64,000 bases of DNA. Source: Massospora cicadina. Its lineage: Eukaryota > Entomophthoromycota > Entomophthoromycetes > Entomophthorales > Entomophthoraceae. Below the pieces are notes generated by a model. It ran no database searches, was not told where the DNA came from, and saw only the letters and a program-made list of their open reading frames with translations. Positions 46,251 through 57,620 of the stretch are shown here, one piece after another. The stretch spans positions 124,001 to 188,000 of the forward strand of contig JAKSZP010009288.1 of NCBI GenBank assembly GCA_022478985.1. The letters are read 5' to 3'. A program made the position numbers and the translations under genes. Position 1 is the first letter of the stretch. Each line of letters begins with the position of its first letter.

Positions 46251-47533
46251 AATTCCACCATTTTGGACAGCTGATTTGTTTCAGCTCAGTATAACTCGGA
46301 GTAATATCTTTACATTTTGATTGCCACTTCAGCCAGTGTGTCCGCAATGGAATTATCAGATCTTCGCACCTGTGTGCAGGCCACACTCTGGCGTGGTGCA
46401 AAATTTTTTAAAGAAGTATGTGGTGCACTTGTCACCTTTAGTGATGCATGTGGCCCTGTATTGGACACAAACCCGATGTTTGTGTTGCCTTTCGAGTGCA
46501 TTGAGGTGAATAGCTGCCTCCGCCCACTTCTGGCCCCATGCAGGGCTATATCCTGTGGCTGGAATGTTGGACTCCAAGTGGGCCAATTCCGCCAGCACAT
46601 GCGAGATAACCGCTGATGTGGCTTGTGAGCATCTGGAGGAGAGATGGCGATAGTGGCGGATGGTGTCTTCTTTGAAAGTTGCCCATGTGGAAATGGGGTC
46701 CGCACAAAATGGTGCAACAAATGATTTCGCCAAAGTTGCCTCTTCCACCCATGTGGAAAATCCTGGTGACGCGAGCTCGGGGGGCGGATTTTGCACTAAT
46801 GTGGGGCCTTTGCAACTGTGACGGGTAAGTGGTATGTTATCAAGACCAGTCAGTGGTCAGAGAATTCCATTTTTCGTTGTTTTGAAGTAGTAGATGTGGG
46901 GTTGGAATTTCGCTGGTGTTAGAGTGGTCAATGTGGGTCATGGACCTTAATTGGCCATTGTGGATGTGGGGATGCATCATGTTTTCGAGCAGTGGGGCAT
47001 GTCATGGCAGTGCATCCATTAACCCAAGGGTGGCTTTTAGAATGCGTAGTTCTACATGACCCTGTGGGGCATGGGGTGAGGGTGGCCACTGGTCCGTTGG
47101 TGAGGTTAGCCAACAGTTCATGTCACCAACTAGGAAAGAATCGGGGGGTAACAGGAGGGATTTGACCTGACGAGAAAAATTTCTGACGCTCATGTGCACC
47201 GTTTGGGGCATAAATGTTGATGATTGTGTGTGCAACGTCAGCCCACGAGAAGGTGACAACGAGCACTCAGCTATTTAGGAATGTTTCTGAGGATGTAAAT
47301 TTGAAAAAATCTTTTTTCTGAATTAGCACCCCACAGTGCTTCGACCAAAAGGATAGGGATGGGAGGAGCATTGTTTTCCAAGCTTCCTCAGAACCTCGTG
47401 GACAGTGGGACTCCTGGATGGCCAGGATATCCACGGGTAAATTGTTTTGTAAAAAACTCAGTTTCTTAGCCCAGGACAGGGAGGCCTTGAGTCCAGCGAT
47501 ATTCAGCGTCCCTAGAGTGAAGGTTTCCCCCAT
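46251..47533 (-). pseudogene. LINE A ORF2: APE-type endonuclease and linker
   Basis: ORF2 seems to start at the ATG at 47533: MGETFTLGTLNIAGLKAS, the Asn-containing first motif. VDILAIQESHCPRGSEEAW holds the catalytic Glu. SFLVGDMNCWLTSPTDQW (about 47145-47100) holds the GD motif, and the SDHWL motif lies near 46860. The linker to RT (46800-46300) includes EEATLAKSFVAPFCADPIST. The endonuclease cuts the target strand that primes cDNA synthesis. Confidence 0.85.
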
Positions 47534-47860
47534 TGCACCTTAGGCGCGAGGGGTGGGCCCCCAGGCCCACCAGCCTCTTCAAGGTCCCCACAGGATTTCA
47601 CAGAAGTGCAGGTGTTAGCAGCAACCCTATCAGGCTTTTTGTTAATTTTTGCAGAAAGAGTCACATTGGCTTTGGCCTTCACTTTTTGTTTTCCCAACAT
47701 CGGACGAATTTTTTGCAGTGCGGATAAGTTCAGTGCACCATCAAGTGGGGAAAAAATTTTTTTTAGTTGGGATAGGTCCCAAGTTGGTTTTGACCGGAGC
47801 TTGGGTGCAGCGATTGGGTGAGATTAAATCTCCCATTAGATCTCAGATTGAGTGGCCCGC

Positions 47861-48959
47861 TCAGCATGGGCCTCCCAATCTGATTGGGTGATGGATTCCC
47901 AAGTCACTTCTGCCGTGAAGGTCTCCATGTCCTCCTGGCATTTGTGAGTGTGGGATGGTGGTGGTGGCCTTGGCCGCTTCCTTGGCCGCGGCCCTATGGG
48001 CCTGCTTGGCCTTCTTCCGCTCCTGCAGGGAGATGGGCTTTACCAATAGGTAGCAGCCTTGTGCTCCCCACGGGAAAGCCTCCTTGGTGCTTGCAGTTGG
48101 TTTGTAGTGTGCCTCTCCGCTGGCCATGGCCACTGAGGGGTGCTCTTGGAATGTGATGCCCTCCTTGATGGGGCATGCGTGCGCCTTATGGCCAAACGTT
48201 TCACAGTGGGTGCAAATGGGGGGCGCGCTGTCCACGGTTACCCGGAATGGGTGGGTGGTATGCCCTGCGATGTCAATAAAGGTGAAGTGCAGGATCTGGG
48301 TTAGGTCCTTCGCAATCTCCTCAGTTGGGGTCAGAACTATGATGGCTTTGCCGGTGCACAGGTGTGGCATCAGTGTGAAACGTTGCATTTTGAAAAATTG
48401 CATTTCGGCATATATGGCGAGACCATCTTTCAGGTGTTGCTCCAAAATGTCACGTTTTACCAAAGTAGGCAAAAAGTCAAATGTGAGGAAAATTTGGTTT
48501 GATTTCATCCATCTGGTGCATTTGGTTTTGAACCCATTGCCCTTTGGGTAGGTTGACCACTATGCACACCACTGCAGCCTCATCTGCTGCTATTTTGCTT
48601 TTGAAACCTAGGTCCAGCCAACCGCGTGACATGGAGTGAGGTGCAACATACACTGCGGTCAGGAGAATTTTGTGTACATCTTCACAAAATTTTTCCCATA
48701 AGGCCATTTTTTGGATGTCCAGATATACATGGACTCCGAATTCCACCAATGAAAGTGGCTGGGAGTGTGGCGTGTTGATGTACTGGTTGCATCGTGCTTG
48801 CCACATGAGTATCTCCGGGAAATTGTGACCGCCAGTTTTTTGAGATTCTTTTCTATTCTGCCAGATTCTCTGGGGCGTTTTCAAACGTTAGAGGCCGCGG
48901 GCCTTCCGCCTGCTCCTCTTGCCTTGCTTGCCCAACTGCTCCCAGACATGGGCGCAGAC
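47861..48959 (-). pseudogene. LINE A ORF1: CCHC RNA-binding protein
   Basis: Start at the ATG read from 48959 (MSGSSWASKARGAGGRP), a basic N-terminus. Frame 48884-48477 continues with NTPHSQPLSLVEFGVHVYLD and ALWEKFCEDVHKILL. Frame 48508-47861 has FKMQRFTLMPHLCTGKAII, then PPICTHCETFGHKAHACP, an intact CCHC knuckle, and an Ala/Lys-rich helical tail. One frame slip near 48490 separates the halves. It binds LINE RNA in the retrotransposition particle. Confidence 0.87.
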
Positions 48960-49057
48960 TAATCTCCTCTGTGAGATTATCAAACTAGATTTAGTCTTGA
49001 ATTGAATAGGTTGCAATTTGTTTGCAACGAGAAAGAAAAGTACGCCCAGAAAATTAA

Positions 49058-49632
49058 GCCAAGTCAGAATTTTAATCCTGGGTGGAGGAAATATTTTCAA
49101 CAAGGGTTTTTAAACACCTTTTTGCTCAGACTCACTAATCACTTGGGAAAATTTCAAAAATTAAAAATACAATAAGTTAAACACACAGCATCAAGAAAAT
49201 ACAGGGCAGCTTCAGCCATTATTAAAAACACTTTGGCTGAAATGATGACCTGGAAAATAATGTCCCACGCACAGGATACATCCCTGGATGGGGATGCAAA
49301 TAGGCAGAGGTTTATGCATAGTTAATCACCTTGATATGTGAACACCCTCACATGTTGATGTTCAATACAGAGCAAAAAAACATAGATGACGGAAAAACTT
49401 GTTCAAGTTATTTTTTCGAGGGATTTTGCGCCCAAAAGAACATGTTAGCCTGCACACAGGTATGACGACCTAAAAATCCAATGTGGAAACACCCAAGGGA
49501 GTTGTGACTAAAGTACACAGGTTTTATACAAATTTATATATATCTGATCTGAGAAAATCAGAAAAAAATAGAAAAATCTCACGATAATGTACATATTGGC
49601 AACGTGACTCAAACTAATAACTTAAAAAATTT
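49058..49632 (+). pseudogene. LINE C ORF2 middle piece
   Basis: Between LINEs A and B. Directly after the LINE A target copy the sequence reads FNPGWRKYF in one frame and WVEEIFSTR in another, aligning with FSTWVESETLAKS of LINE B just downstream of its SDH motif. The remainder is decayed linker. It forms the spacer between the two inverted LINEs. Confidence 0.65.
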
Positions 49633-49648
49633 AATAACACATGAAGAA
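49633..49648. repeat. Target site duplication of LINE B (left copy)
   Basis: AATAACACATGAAGAA here and identical at 54902-54917, 16 bases. It brackets LINE B exactly. Confidence 0.92.
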
Positions 49649-49743
49649 AAACTTTTCTCTCTCTTTGCAATCACTTTTGCAACTTATTCAATTCAAGTCT
49701 GATTCTATTTTGATAATCTCACAGAGGAGATTAGTCTGCGCCC

Positions 49744-50832
49744 ATGTCAGGGAGAAGTAGGGCAAGTAAGGTAAGAGGAGCAGGTGGTAGGCCCACGGCC
49801 TCAAAAAGTTTGAAAACACCCCGGAGAAACTGGCAGAATAGAAAAAAATAAAAAAAACTGGCGGTCACTATTTTCCCCGAAATCCTCACTTGGCAAGTGC
49901 AATGCAACCAGTACATCAACACGCCACACTCCCAACCACTCTCGTTGGTGGATTATGGAGTCCGTGTGTTTCTGGAAACCAACAAACAGCTCTATGGGAA
50001 AAATTTTGTGGGGATGTGCACACTTTTTTCCTGACTGTGGTGTACATCGCACCTCACTCCATGTCACATGGTTGGCTGGACCTCAGTTTCAAAAACAAGG
50101 AGGCAGCAGATGAAGCTGCTCTGGTGCGCGTAGTGATCAACCTCTCTGAAGGGCAATGGGTCATCAAAACCAAACACACCAGATGGACAAAATCCAACCA
50201 AAGTTTCCTATGTTTGACTTTTTGCCTACTACGGTAAAACGTGCCATTCTGGAGCAGCACCTGAAAGATGGTCTCACCGTTTATGGCGAAATACAATCTT
50301 TTGAGATGCAACGCTTTACGCTGATGCCACATCTGTGCACTGGCAAAGCCATCGCAGTTCTGACCCCAACTGAGGAGATTGCGAAGGACCTAACCCAGAT
50401 CCTGCACTCCACATATATCAATATTGAAGGGCTTGCCACCCATTCTTTCCGGGTAACCGTGGACAGCGCGCCCCCTCTGCACCCACTGTAACGCATTTGG
50501 CCATAAGGCACATGCATGCGCCACCAAGAAGGGCATCACATTCCAAGAGCACCCCTCGGCAGCCATGGCCAGTGGAGAGGCGCACTATGAACCAACTGCA
50601 AGCACCAAAGAGGATTTCCCGTGGGAGCACAAGGATGCTACCTACTGGTAAAACCTATTTCCCCGCAAGAGTGGAAAAGGCCAAGCAGGCCTGCAGGGCC
50701 GCGGCCAAGGAAGCGGCCAAAGTCACCACAGCTATCCCACACTCCCAACGACAAGAGGACATTGAAACCTTCACAGCGGAAGCAACTTGGGAATCCATCA
50801 ACCAATCATATTGGGAAGCCCATGCTGATTAG
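49744..50832 (+). pseudogene. LINE B ORF1: CCHC RNA-binding protein
   Basis: ATG at 49744 (MSGRSRASKVRGAGGRPTAS), then a stop near 49848. Frames 49890-50237 and 50156-50491 cover LWEKFCGDVHTFFLTVVYIA and MQRFTLMPHLCTGKAIAVLT. A slip near 50480 leads to THCNAFGHKAHAC, the CCHC knuckle, and the tail with YYPLVKPISPQEW-like sequence ends near 50832. Collinear with LINE A ORF1, which shows the original frame through most breaks. Confidence 0.85.
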
Positions 50833-51156
50833 GCCACCCAATCTGAGGATCTGATGGGTGACTCGATTTTACCCTATCTTTGCAACCAAGCTTTGGTTGA
50901 AACTTACTTGGGGTCCAACCTACCTGAAAATTTTTTTTGACATGATTGATGGTGCACTGAACTCATCCACACCGCAAAAAATTCGCTTGACATCAAGGAA
51001 ACAAAAGGCGAAGGCAAAAGCCAGTGCAAACCTTTCTGCTAAAATCAACAAAATTACTGATAGCGTTGCTGCAAACACCTGCACTGCTGTGAAGGCCTGT
51101 AGGGATCTAGAGGAGGCTAGTGGGCCCAGGTTCCCACCCCTTGCACCTGAGGTGCG

Positions 51157-52330
51157 ATGGGGGAACCTTCACTATAGGGACGTTGAATATCGCCAGACTC
51201 AAGGCCTCGCCATCCGGGCTAGGAAACTGAGTTTCTTACAAAAAATTTACCTGTGGATATCTTGGCCATCCAGGAGTCCCACTGTCTGCGAGGTTCCGAG
51301 AATGCTTGGAAAACCATGCTCCTCCCATCCCTATCTTTTTGGTCAGAGCATTGTGGGGTACTAGTTTGGAAAAACAATTTTTAAAATTTTTATCATCGGA
51401 ATCCTTCCTCAATGGCTGAGTCCTCATTGTCACTTTCTCGTGGGCTGATGTGGCACATGCTATCATCAACATATATGCCCCAACCTGTGCATGAGAACGT
51501 CGGGAATTTTTCTCATCAGTCAAATCCCTCCTGTTACCCCCAGATCCTTTCATAGTCAGAGATATGAACTGTTGGCTAAACACACCAACGGACTGTTGGC
51601 CTTCCTCCTCCCACGCCCCCCAGGGTCACAAACAACTTCGTGTTCTAAAGGCCACCCTTGGGTTAATGGATGTGATGCCATGGCAAGCCCCGCTGCTCGA
51701 AAACATGACGCGACCCCACGTCCACAACGGCCAATTAAGGTCCATGACCCGCATAGACCTTATCCTTACACTGGCGATATTCCAACCTCACATTTACCAC
51801 TTCCAAACAACGAAAATTGAATTCTCTGACCACTGGCTGGTCTCAATAACCTACCACCTACCTGTCACAGCTGCTAAGGCCCCACATTGGTGCAAACTCC
51901 GCCCTCCCAAACTTGCATCGCCAGGATTTTCCACTTGGGTGGAATCAGAAACTTTGGCAAAGAGTTTGTTACGCCGTTTTGCATGGACCCCATCTCCACA
52001 TGGGCAGCCTTCAAAGAGGATACCATCTGCCACTCTCGCCACTTCTCCTCCCAACGCTCATGAGCCACATCAGCCATCATCTAGCGCGCTCTGGCATAGT
52101 TGGCACACCTGGAATCCAACATCCCAGCCACAGAATACAGCCCTTCATGGGGCTGGAAGTGGGCGGAGGCAGCCGCCCACCTCAACACACTCAAAAGGCA
52201 ACACAAACATCGGGTTTGTGTTTAGTACAGGGCCAAATGCATCACAAAAGGTGACAAGTGCACCGCATATTTTTTTGAAAATTTGCACCACGCCAGAGCG
52301 TGACCTGCACACAGGTGTGAATATTGGATG
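51157..52330 (+). pseudogene. LINE B ORF2: APE-type endonuclease and linker
   Basis: An ATG at 51157 corresponds to the ORF2 start of LINE A. LPVDILAIQESHCLRGSENA lies at about 51250 (catalytic Glu). Frame 51564-52331 is the longest intact piece (255 aa): MNCWLNTPTDCWPSS of the GD region, LRVLKATLGLMDVMPW, DLILTLAIFQPHIYHF, KIEFSDHWLVSITYHLP (SDH motif), then the linker with ASPGFSTWVESETLAKS. Breaks lie near 51370 and 51540. Confidence 0.85.
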
Positions 52331-52469
52331 ATTCCATCACGTATACACCAGCTGAAGTGGCAATTGAAACACAAAAGTATTACTCTAAGTTATACCGATC
52401 CAATCCAATTCAGCAAGCTGAAGTGGCAGAATTTTTAACTGAACCCACATCCGCACCATTTCCTGATAC

Positions 52470-54770
52470 CCATATTTAATGAATTTGATTACTCCAAATG
52501 AATTGTAGACAGCCATCCGCGGTGCACCAAACCGGAAATGCCCAGGCCCAGATGGCATTCCATATGAATTCTATAAAAAGTACTTCAAATATATATCCCC
52601 ACTACTGCTTGCCTCACTTAACTAGAGCCTTCTGGAAACGCGCCTCCTACCAGGAGGACAAGAGGCCTTTACCATTAAACTCTTCAAGAAAGGGAACAAG
52701 CTAGACTTAGCCAACTGGCGCCCCATTTCTTTAAATAACATGGATACAAAAATTTTAACAAAAATCATGGCTAACCGTTTAGGGATTGTAGCATCTGCCA
52801 TCATCTCCCCAAAACAATTCGGTTTCATACCCAGAAGGTCGATTTGGGACAACGTGCACAATGTGGCTAATGCATGCCAGTCCACAGCCTCTGGGGCACT
52901 TGTATTCTTGGACCAACAGAAGGCCTATGATAGAGTAAACTAGGAATACCTCAGGGCCTGCCTCCATCAATTCCGCTTACCCCCTTGCTTCATCAACTGG
53001 GTGATGCTGCTCACGGAATCTGCAACAATGGCAGTATGTGGCCCTGGCTTCCTAATGGAAGTAGTCCGCCCTCAAAGGGGCTTGCGACAAGGGGACCCCT
53101 CAGCCCACTCTTATAAAACTTCAGCCTTGTCCCACTACTTTGAAATGTGAATGCCCAACTCACTGGGTCCATGTGCCAGGCCAAGCCCCAGTCAAGATGA
53201 TGGCGTTTGCAGATGACTGTGTGGTTGGGGTGTCTAATAATAAAGATGCACGCGCACTTGAAGCTCTCATCCAGGAGTATTCCTGGTAAGTAATGCTGCA
53301 CTGAACGCTTCCAAAATTGAAATCATCCTCCTTGGTTGGTATCAAACCTGCTGGGCCCCAGCGACCAGTGCCCAGCCCAGCCCATCTGCTCGCACACGTG
53401 CTCGCCCTCCCAGCTCACCCCACACCACCCCACTGGTGCTCCCCTTCGTGCCACGCCCTACCATAGGGCTGGTCCACCATCTGGGCGTGTGGGTGGAGGC
53501 AGGTGGGTACGCATCAGCAGTAAGGAGAGTCATATTCTAGACAACGTGACAAAGCGCATCGCCTCCCTCAGAGCCCACCCTACTTCCCTTGCTGGCAGGG
53601 TTGTTTTAGCCAACTCTATGCTCCACTCCAAAGTCTGGTTTGGAGCCCACGCCATCCTCTTCTCCCCAAGCTTTTTCAAATCCTTGTATGCCCTGCTGCA
53701 AGGATGGCTTTGGTCAGGCCGCCCACCACCAGTACAGCTTGAGTTTTGTTTGGCTCTCATCATCATGGAGGCATAGGCCTGCTTGACTTCAAAGCCCATG
53801 CTGCCAAGATCCTGGGCACCTGGATTGCGGCCGTCACTGCCCCTATGCTCCCCTCCCAACACTGGTCCCGCGCGGCCCGCTCCAACTTCTCCCGCGCCTT
53901 AGGCCTTAACAATCCATCAAACCCTCACTCCCTGATGAAATATCTGGCTTCACACCCATCAGCCACAGGTCCTCACGGGACTAAAACCCACTATAAACGA
54001 ATCCTCCTCTCCATGCGGAGCGCCGAGTGAAGAATTCGTTCAAGCAGACACACAGCCCAGAGAGGCCGCCCCTCTCCTCAATCCACACAAGAGGTACAGG
54101 GGCTACCCATCCAAGATGGCGTGATCCCCACACGGCCCTATGTCCTATCCAGGGTGGACTACCTGAACATGATGGACATCCCTTACTCAATTGAGACCCA
54201 AAAACCTATCTGGAAATACCACACCATCCTCTGTTGCAGCCTCAAATCCGTTCTCATGTGTGGCGCTGCCTGAGGCGGGTGTACCATATGGCTGAGCGCT
54301 CTAACGCTTTACACTCATCCTGCATCGTGTGTGGCCAATATGGAACGCTGTTCCACCACCTGGAGAAGTGTTCAACCTCTAAAGTGATATGGCGCGAAAT
54401 TCAGCGTCTGCTGGGCCAGGATCAAACACATCCCTTCAGTCTGTCAAGAGATATGTTTGCTATATCCATGGTCTCCTCCCTTCCACCCTCCCTCCATGCT
54501 CTGGTGGTCGCAATCGCAATGTGGACTATCCACATGATTGTCTTGGATGCCATCGCAGGCTCCACCCCCACCCTCCCAGAAGCTGTCCACAGATTCCGGT
54601 CACATTTGGTGGACCACTTTCAGGCGTGGATGTTTGGATACCTCCCACTGCGTCACCGACAGCTGGTCTACTCCTGGTTCCCTGTTTGGTTCATCAAATC
54701 AGACCCTTTCCTCCACAAGTGTTCAATTGTGGCTACGGCCCCTTCACACGTTCCCTCCCCCTCCCCATAA
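52470..54770 (+). pseudogene. LINE B ORF2: reverse transcriptase and zinc finger
   Basis: KCPGPDGIPYEFYKKYF at about 52540, KLDLANWRPISLNNMDTKIL (52700-52760), FGFIPRRSIWDNVHNVANAC and VFLDQQKAYDRVN, then a TAG where LINE A has Trp. VKMMAFADDCVVGVSNNKDA at about 53188 keeps the catalytic pair. 53746-54030 and 54234-54770 give the connection domain and SSCIVCGQYGTLFHHLEKC, the zinc finger. Six or more breaks. The protein would reverse-transcribe LINE RNA at the nick. Confidence 0.87.
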
Positions 54771-54917
54771 GTGGAGTTCCCGCTGGCAACAAGAGATAGC
54801 ATCGCTTCTCTGGGGTGCCTTCCCTGTTACTAAGTTTTGTCTCTTTTGGGTCAAATTCAGAAGTGTCCATCCCATGGTCAGCCTTCCTCGCAATAAATTG
54901 AAATAACACATGAAGAA

Positions 54918-57317
54918 CTATGGGAATTGGTACGTGGTGCACTATGAGGGAAATGCCCTGGACCTTATGGACTTCCCTATGAATTTTATAAAGAATATTT
55001 CACTAAAGTATCTAATATTCTTTTATCTCTCATGAATAAGAGCATTATGGAAGCATGCCTCCTACCTGGAGGCAAAGAAGCATACATTGTCACTCTATAT
55101 AAAAAAGGGAGATAAGTTAAATCTATCCAATCAGCGCCCAATATCAATAACTAATACTGACACTAAACTTTTCACAAAAATTATGGCAAAACGCTTAGAG
55201 AAAATTGCAATTGAAGTGATATCCCCATCACAATATGCAATTGTCCAAGAAGATCCATATGTGACAATAATTACACAGTTGCAAATGTCATCCAATTTAA
55301 AACTTCTGGAGCACTTGTCTTTTTAGATCAACAGAAAGCATACGATAGGGTGAATTGGACTTACCTTAGGTCCTGCCTCCAAAAAATCAAAGTCTCAAAT
55401 AGGTTTATAAACTGGGTCATGCTGTTTACTGAGTCACCTATCATGGATGTGCGTGAAAAAGTTTTTAACTACCTCATTTTTTTCACAGAGGGGACTCAAA
55501 CAAGGAGACCCTCTAAGCCCTCTATTATACAGTTTTAGTTTGGATCCCCTAATCTCAAATAAAATGTACTCATCAATGGTATCAATGTCTATGTCCAGTC
55601 ATCAGGCAATTTGATGGCTTATTCTGACAACTGTGTGGTGGGAATATCCAGCAACAAGGATTCCGCATACTTGAGAAAATGATACAAGAATCCTCATCCA
55701 TTAGCAACTCATCACTGAATGCTGAGAAAACGGAAATTATACACTTGGGGAAATATTAGACTCAGTAGATGCCATCTACCCTGGGTCAACATACCAACAC
55801 AACATTAAGCCTCCTCACTGAACATAGGAGGCGAAGACCAGCAATTACTCCACTAGAGCTTCCATTCACTTCCAAGCTTGCAGCTGGACCTTTCCATCAC
55901 TTGGAGGTATGGGTAGAGACAGGAGTTATGTCAATGCCAAGATGGAAAATCAACTCTTAGATTAAATAACAAAATGTATTGCCTCCTTGTATGGTCATCA
56001 TACAGATTAACTGGACGAGTTGCAATAGCCAATTCCATGATACTATAAATCATATGGTTTATGGCTCATGCAATTGCTTTTTCACCGTCTTTTTTTAACA
56101 TTACATGGATTTTTACAGGGATGGATTTGGTCTGACCATAAAGCCCCTGTAAGCCTTGAAACTTTATTTGGCTCTAGGAGGGATGGAGGTATGGGGCTAA
56201 CTAATTATGTAGAGCAAGCGACCCATATACTAGGATCCTGGATAGTTCAGGTGGATAATCCAGACCTTCCAGACATATATTGAGCTAGAGCTTCAAGATC
56301 TAACTTTGCACGAGCGCACAGATTAAGAAAACCAGATCATCCTAGTTCCCTATTATCTATTTGGCATCCATCCAACTACTACAGGACCACATGGAACTTC
56401 GATACACTTTAAACGAATACTTTTAGCCATTAGAAGAGCAGAGTGAAAAATTCAAATAAGCGGCCATACCAGTCACCAAGGTCGCTCAAGGCTAACTCAT
56501 AGACAAGAAGTTAATGGCCAAGTATTTACAGACAACATAATAAAGCGAAACCCTAGCACCATAGCCAGGATTGACTACCTGGATTGAATGGATATACCAT
56601 ACAGCTTGGGACCCAAAGAAAGGTTTGGAAATACACACACCACCCATTACTACAACCCAGGATATGGGCACATATATGGAGATGCATGCGGAGAGTGTAT
56701 TGCATGGCAGAACAGTTAAACGCAGCCTACTCTTTATGCACGATATGTGGCCAATATGGAAGTTTAGTACACCGCCTGTAACAATGTCCAACGCTGGTAG
56801 CTATTTGGAAAGAAGTCATGTGCTTATTCCGTCAAGGCAATGGACAATCTTTCAGTTTAGTTAGGAACATGTTTGCTTTCAACATGGAATTATCAATTCA
56901 TCTCTCATTACGGGCATTAATAGTAGCAATAGCACTATGGACAATCCATACCATAGTATTGGATTCATTCACAAAAACAACGCCTACTCTCCAAAAAGCC
57001 ATTAATCATTTTCCATTACCATATATAGTAACATTTTCAAGTATGGTTATTTGTAAATATGACTCCACGCAATAAAAGGATAATAAATTCATGGTTCCCC
57101 ATATGGTTCCTAAATATTGACTCATTCCTTCACTTATTCTGCATCCAACTATAAGGCAGCATAAATCCCCCTTTATCGTCTTAGACTGGTAGTCCTGGCG
57201 ACAACAGGAAGGGCTATGAACCCTCTGGGATGTCCTTTTATTTTAGTCATATTTTTATTATCATTATTACATCAAAAATGCATGTCCCCTGGTCGACCTT
57301 TCCCAAATAAAGAAAAA
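54918..57317 (+). pseudogene. LINE C ORF2: reverse transcriptase and zinc finger
   Basis: Resumes right after the LINE B target copy. It reads YEFYKEYFTKVSN, then KGDKLNLSNQRPISITNTDT (55087-55326), FLDQQKAYDRVNWTYL at about 55318-55366, and LMAYSDNCVVGISSNKDS at about 55612, where the catalytic F/YADD has become YSDN. 56584-56781 gives CTICGQYGSLVHRL followed by a stop within the zinc finger. The 3' end near 57280 (CATGTCCCCTGGTCGACC) matches the LINE family terminus. More decayed than A or B, consistent with greater age. Confidence 0.82.
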
Positions 57318-57335
57318 ACAATACTTTGAGTGCAC

Positions 57336-57620
57336 ATATGTGGACATTATATTCAATTGAGTAAAGTATGAGCAATAATTGACAGTGGGTGCGCCCATTA
57401 ATATCATTTTGACCAAACTGGTGAAGTGAATGAAGATTTTACTAGATTTAGAGAACAGGAAAGAACATGTAATTACTGGGCTGAGAACCACAACATCTTG
57501 TGGAGCATATAGTGCACTACCACTTCAGTTTAGATTTATGGTGGTATCAGATCCCACCATAGTTTTGGCAAATCTAAAGTATGACATCCTCATTGGGATG
57601 GAATTCCTGAGATAGTATGG
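57336..57620 (+). pseudogene. E5 protease
   Basis: AIIDSG at about 57372, then a one-base slip and APINIILTKLVK, the retropepsin signature with DSG. Frame 57430-57615 continues with SALPLQFRFMVVSDPTIVLA and KYDILIGMEFL, matching the same region of the E2 protease. It is the continuation of the gag at 40005-41494 across LINE C. Confidence 0.8.

Larger units (their letters stand above)
43769..49040 (-). mobile_element. LINE A: full-length LINE, inverted relative to LINE B
   Basis: A minus-strand copy of 5,272 bp bounded by a perfect 17 bp target duplication. 5' end CTTTTCTTTCTCG, 3' tail A/T-rich (AATAAATTAAAATT on the element strand). ORF1, endonuclease, RT and zinc finger are all present but interrupted. 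GC content is visibly higher than in the neighbouring gypsy sequence. It shares very high similarity with LINE B along its entire length. Confidence 0.92.
49649..54901 (+). mobile_element. LINE B: full-length LINE, head to head with LINE A
   Basis: A plus-strand copy of 5,253 bp with a perfect 16 bp target duplication. It starts AAACTTTTCTCTC and ends GCAATAAATTGA. Same ORF1, endonuclease, RT and zinc finger order as LINE A. Inserted in LINE C independently of LINE A, because each has its own target duplication. Confidence 0.92.
41513..57317 (+). mobile_element. LINE C: old full-length LINE split by LINEs A and B
   Basis: Own sequence in three pieces: 41513-43751 (ORF1 and start of ORF2), 49058-49632 (ORF2 between endonuclease and RT) and 54918-57317 (RT, zinc finger, 3' end). 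It starts CTTTTCTTTCC, like its relatives, and ends CCAAATAAAGAAAAA. Reading across the joins restores collinearity with LINE B. It is inserted between gag and protease of E5. Confidence 0.88.

Noticed and set aside
43769..54901. The LINE A/B inverted repeat as an inversion or assembly palindrome
   Set aside because: Each copy has its own distinct, perfect target duplication and the arms differ at many positions.
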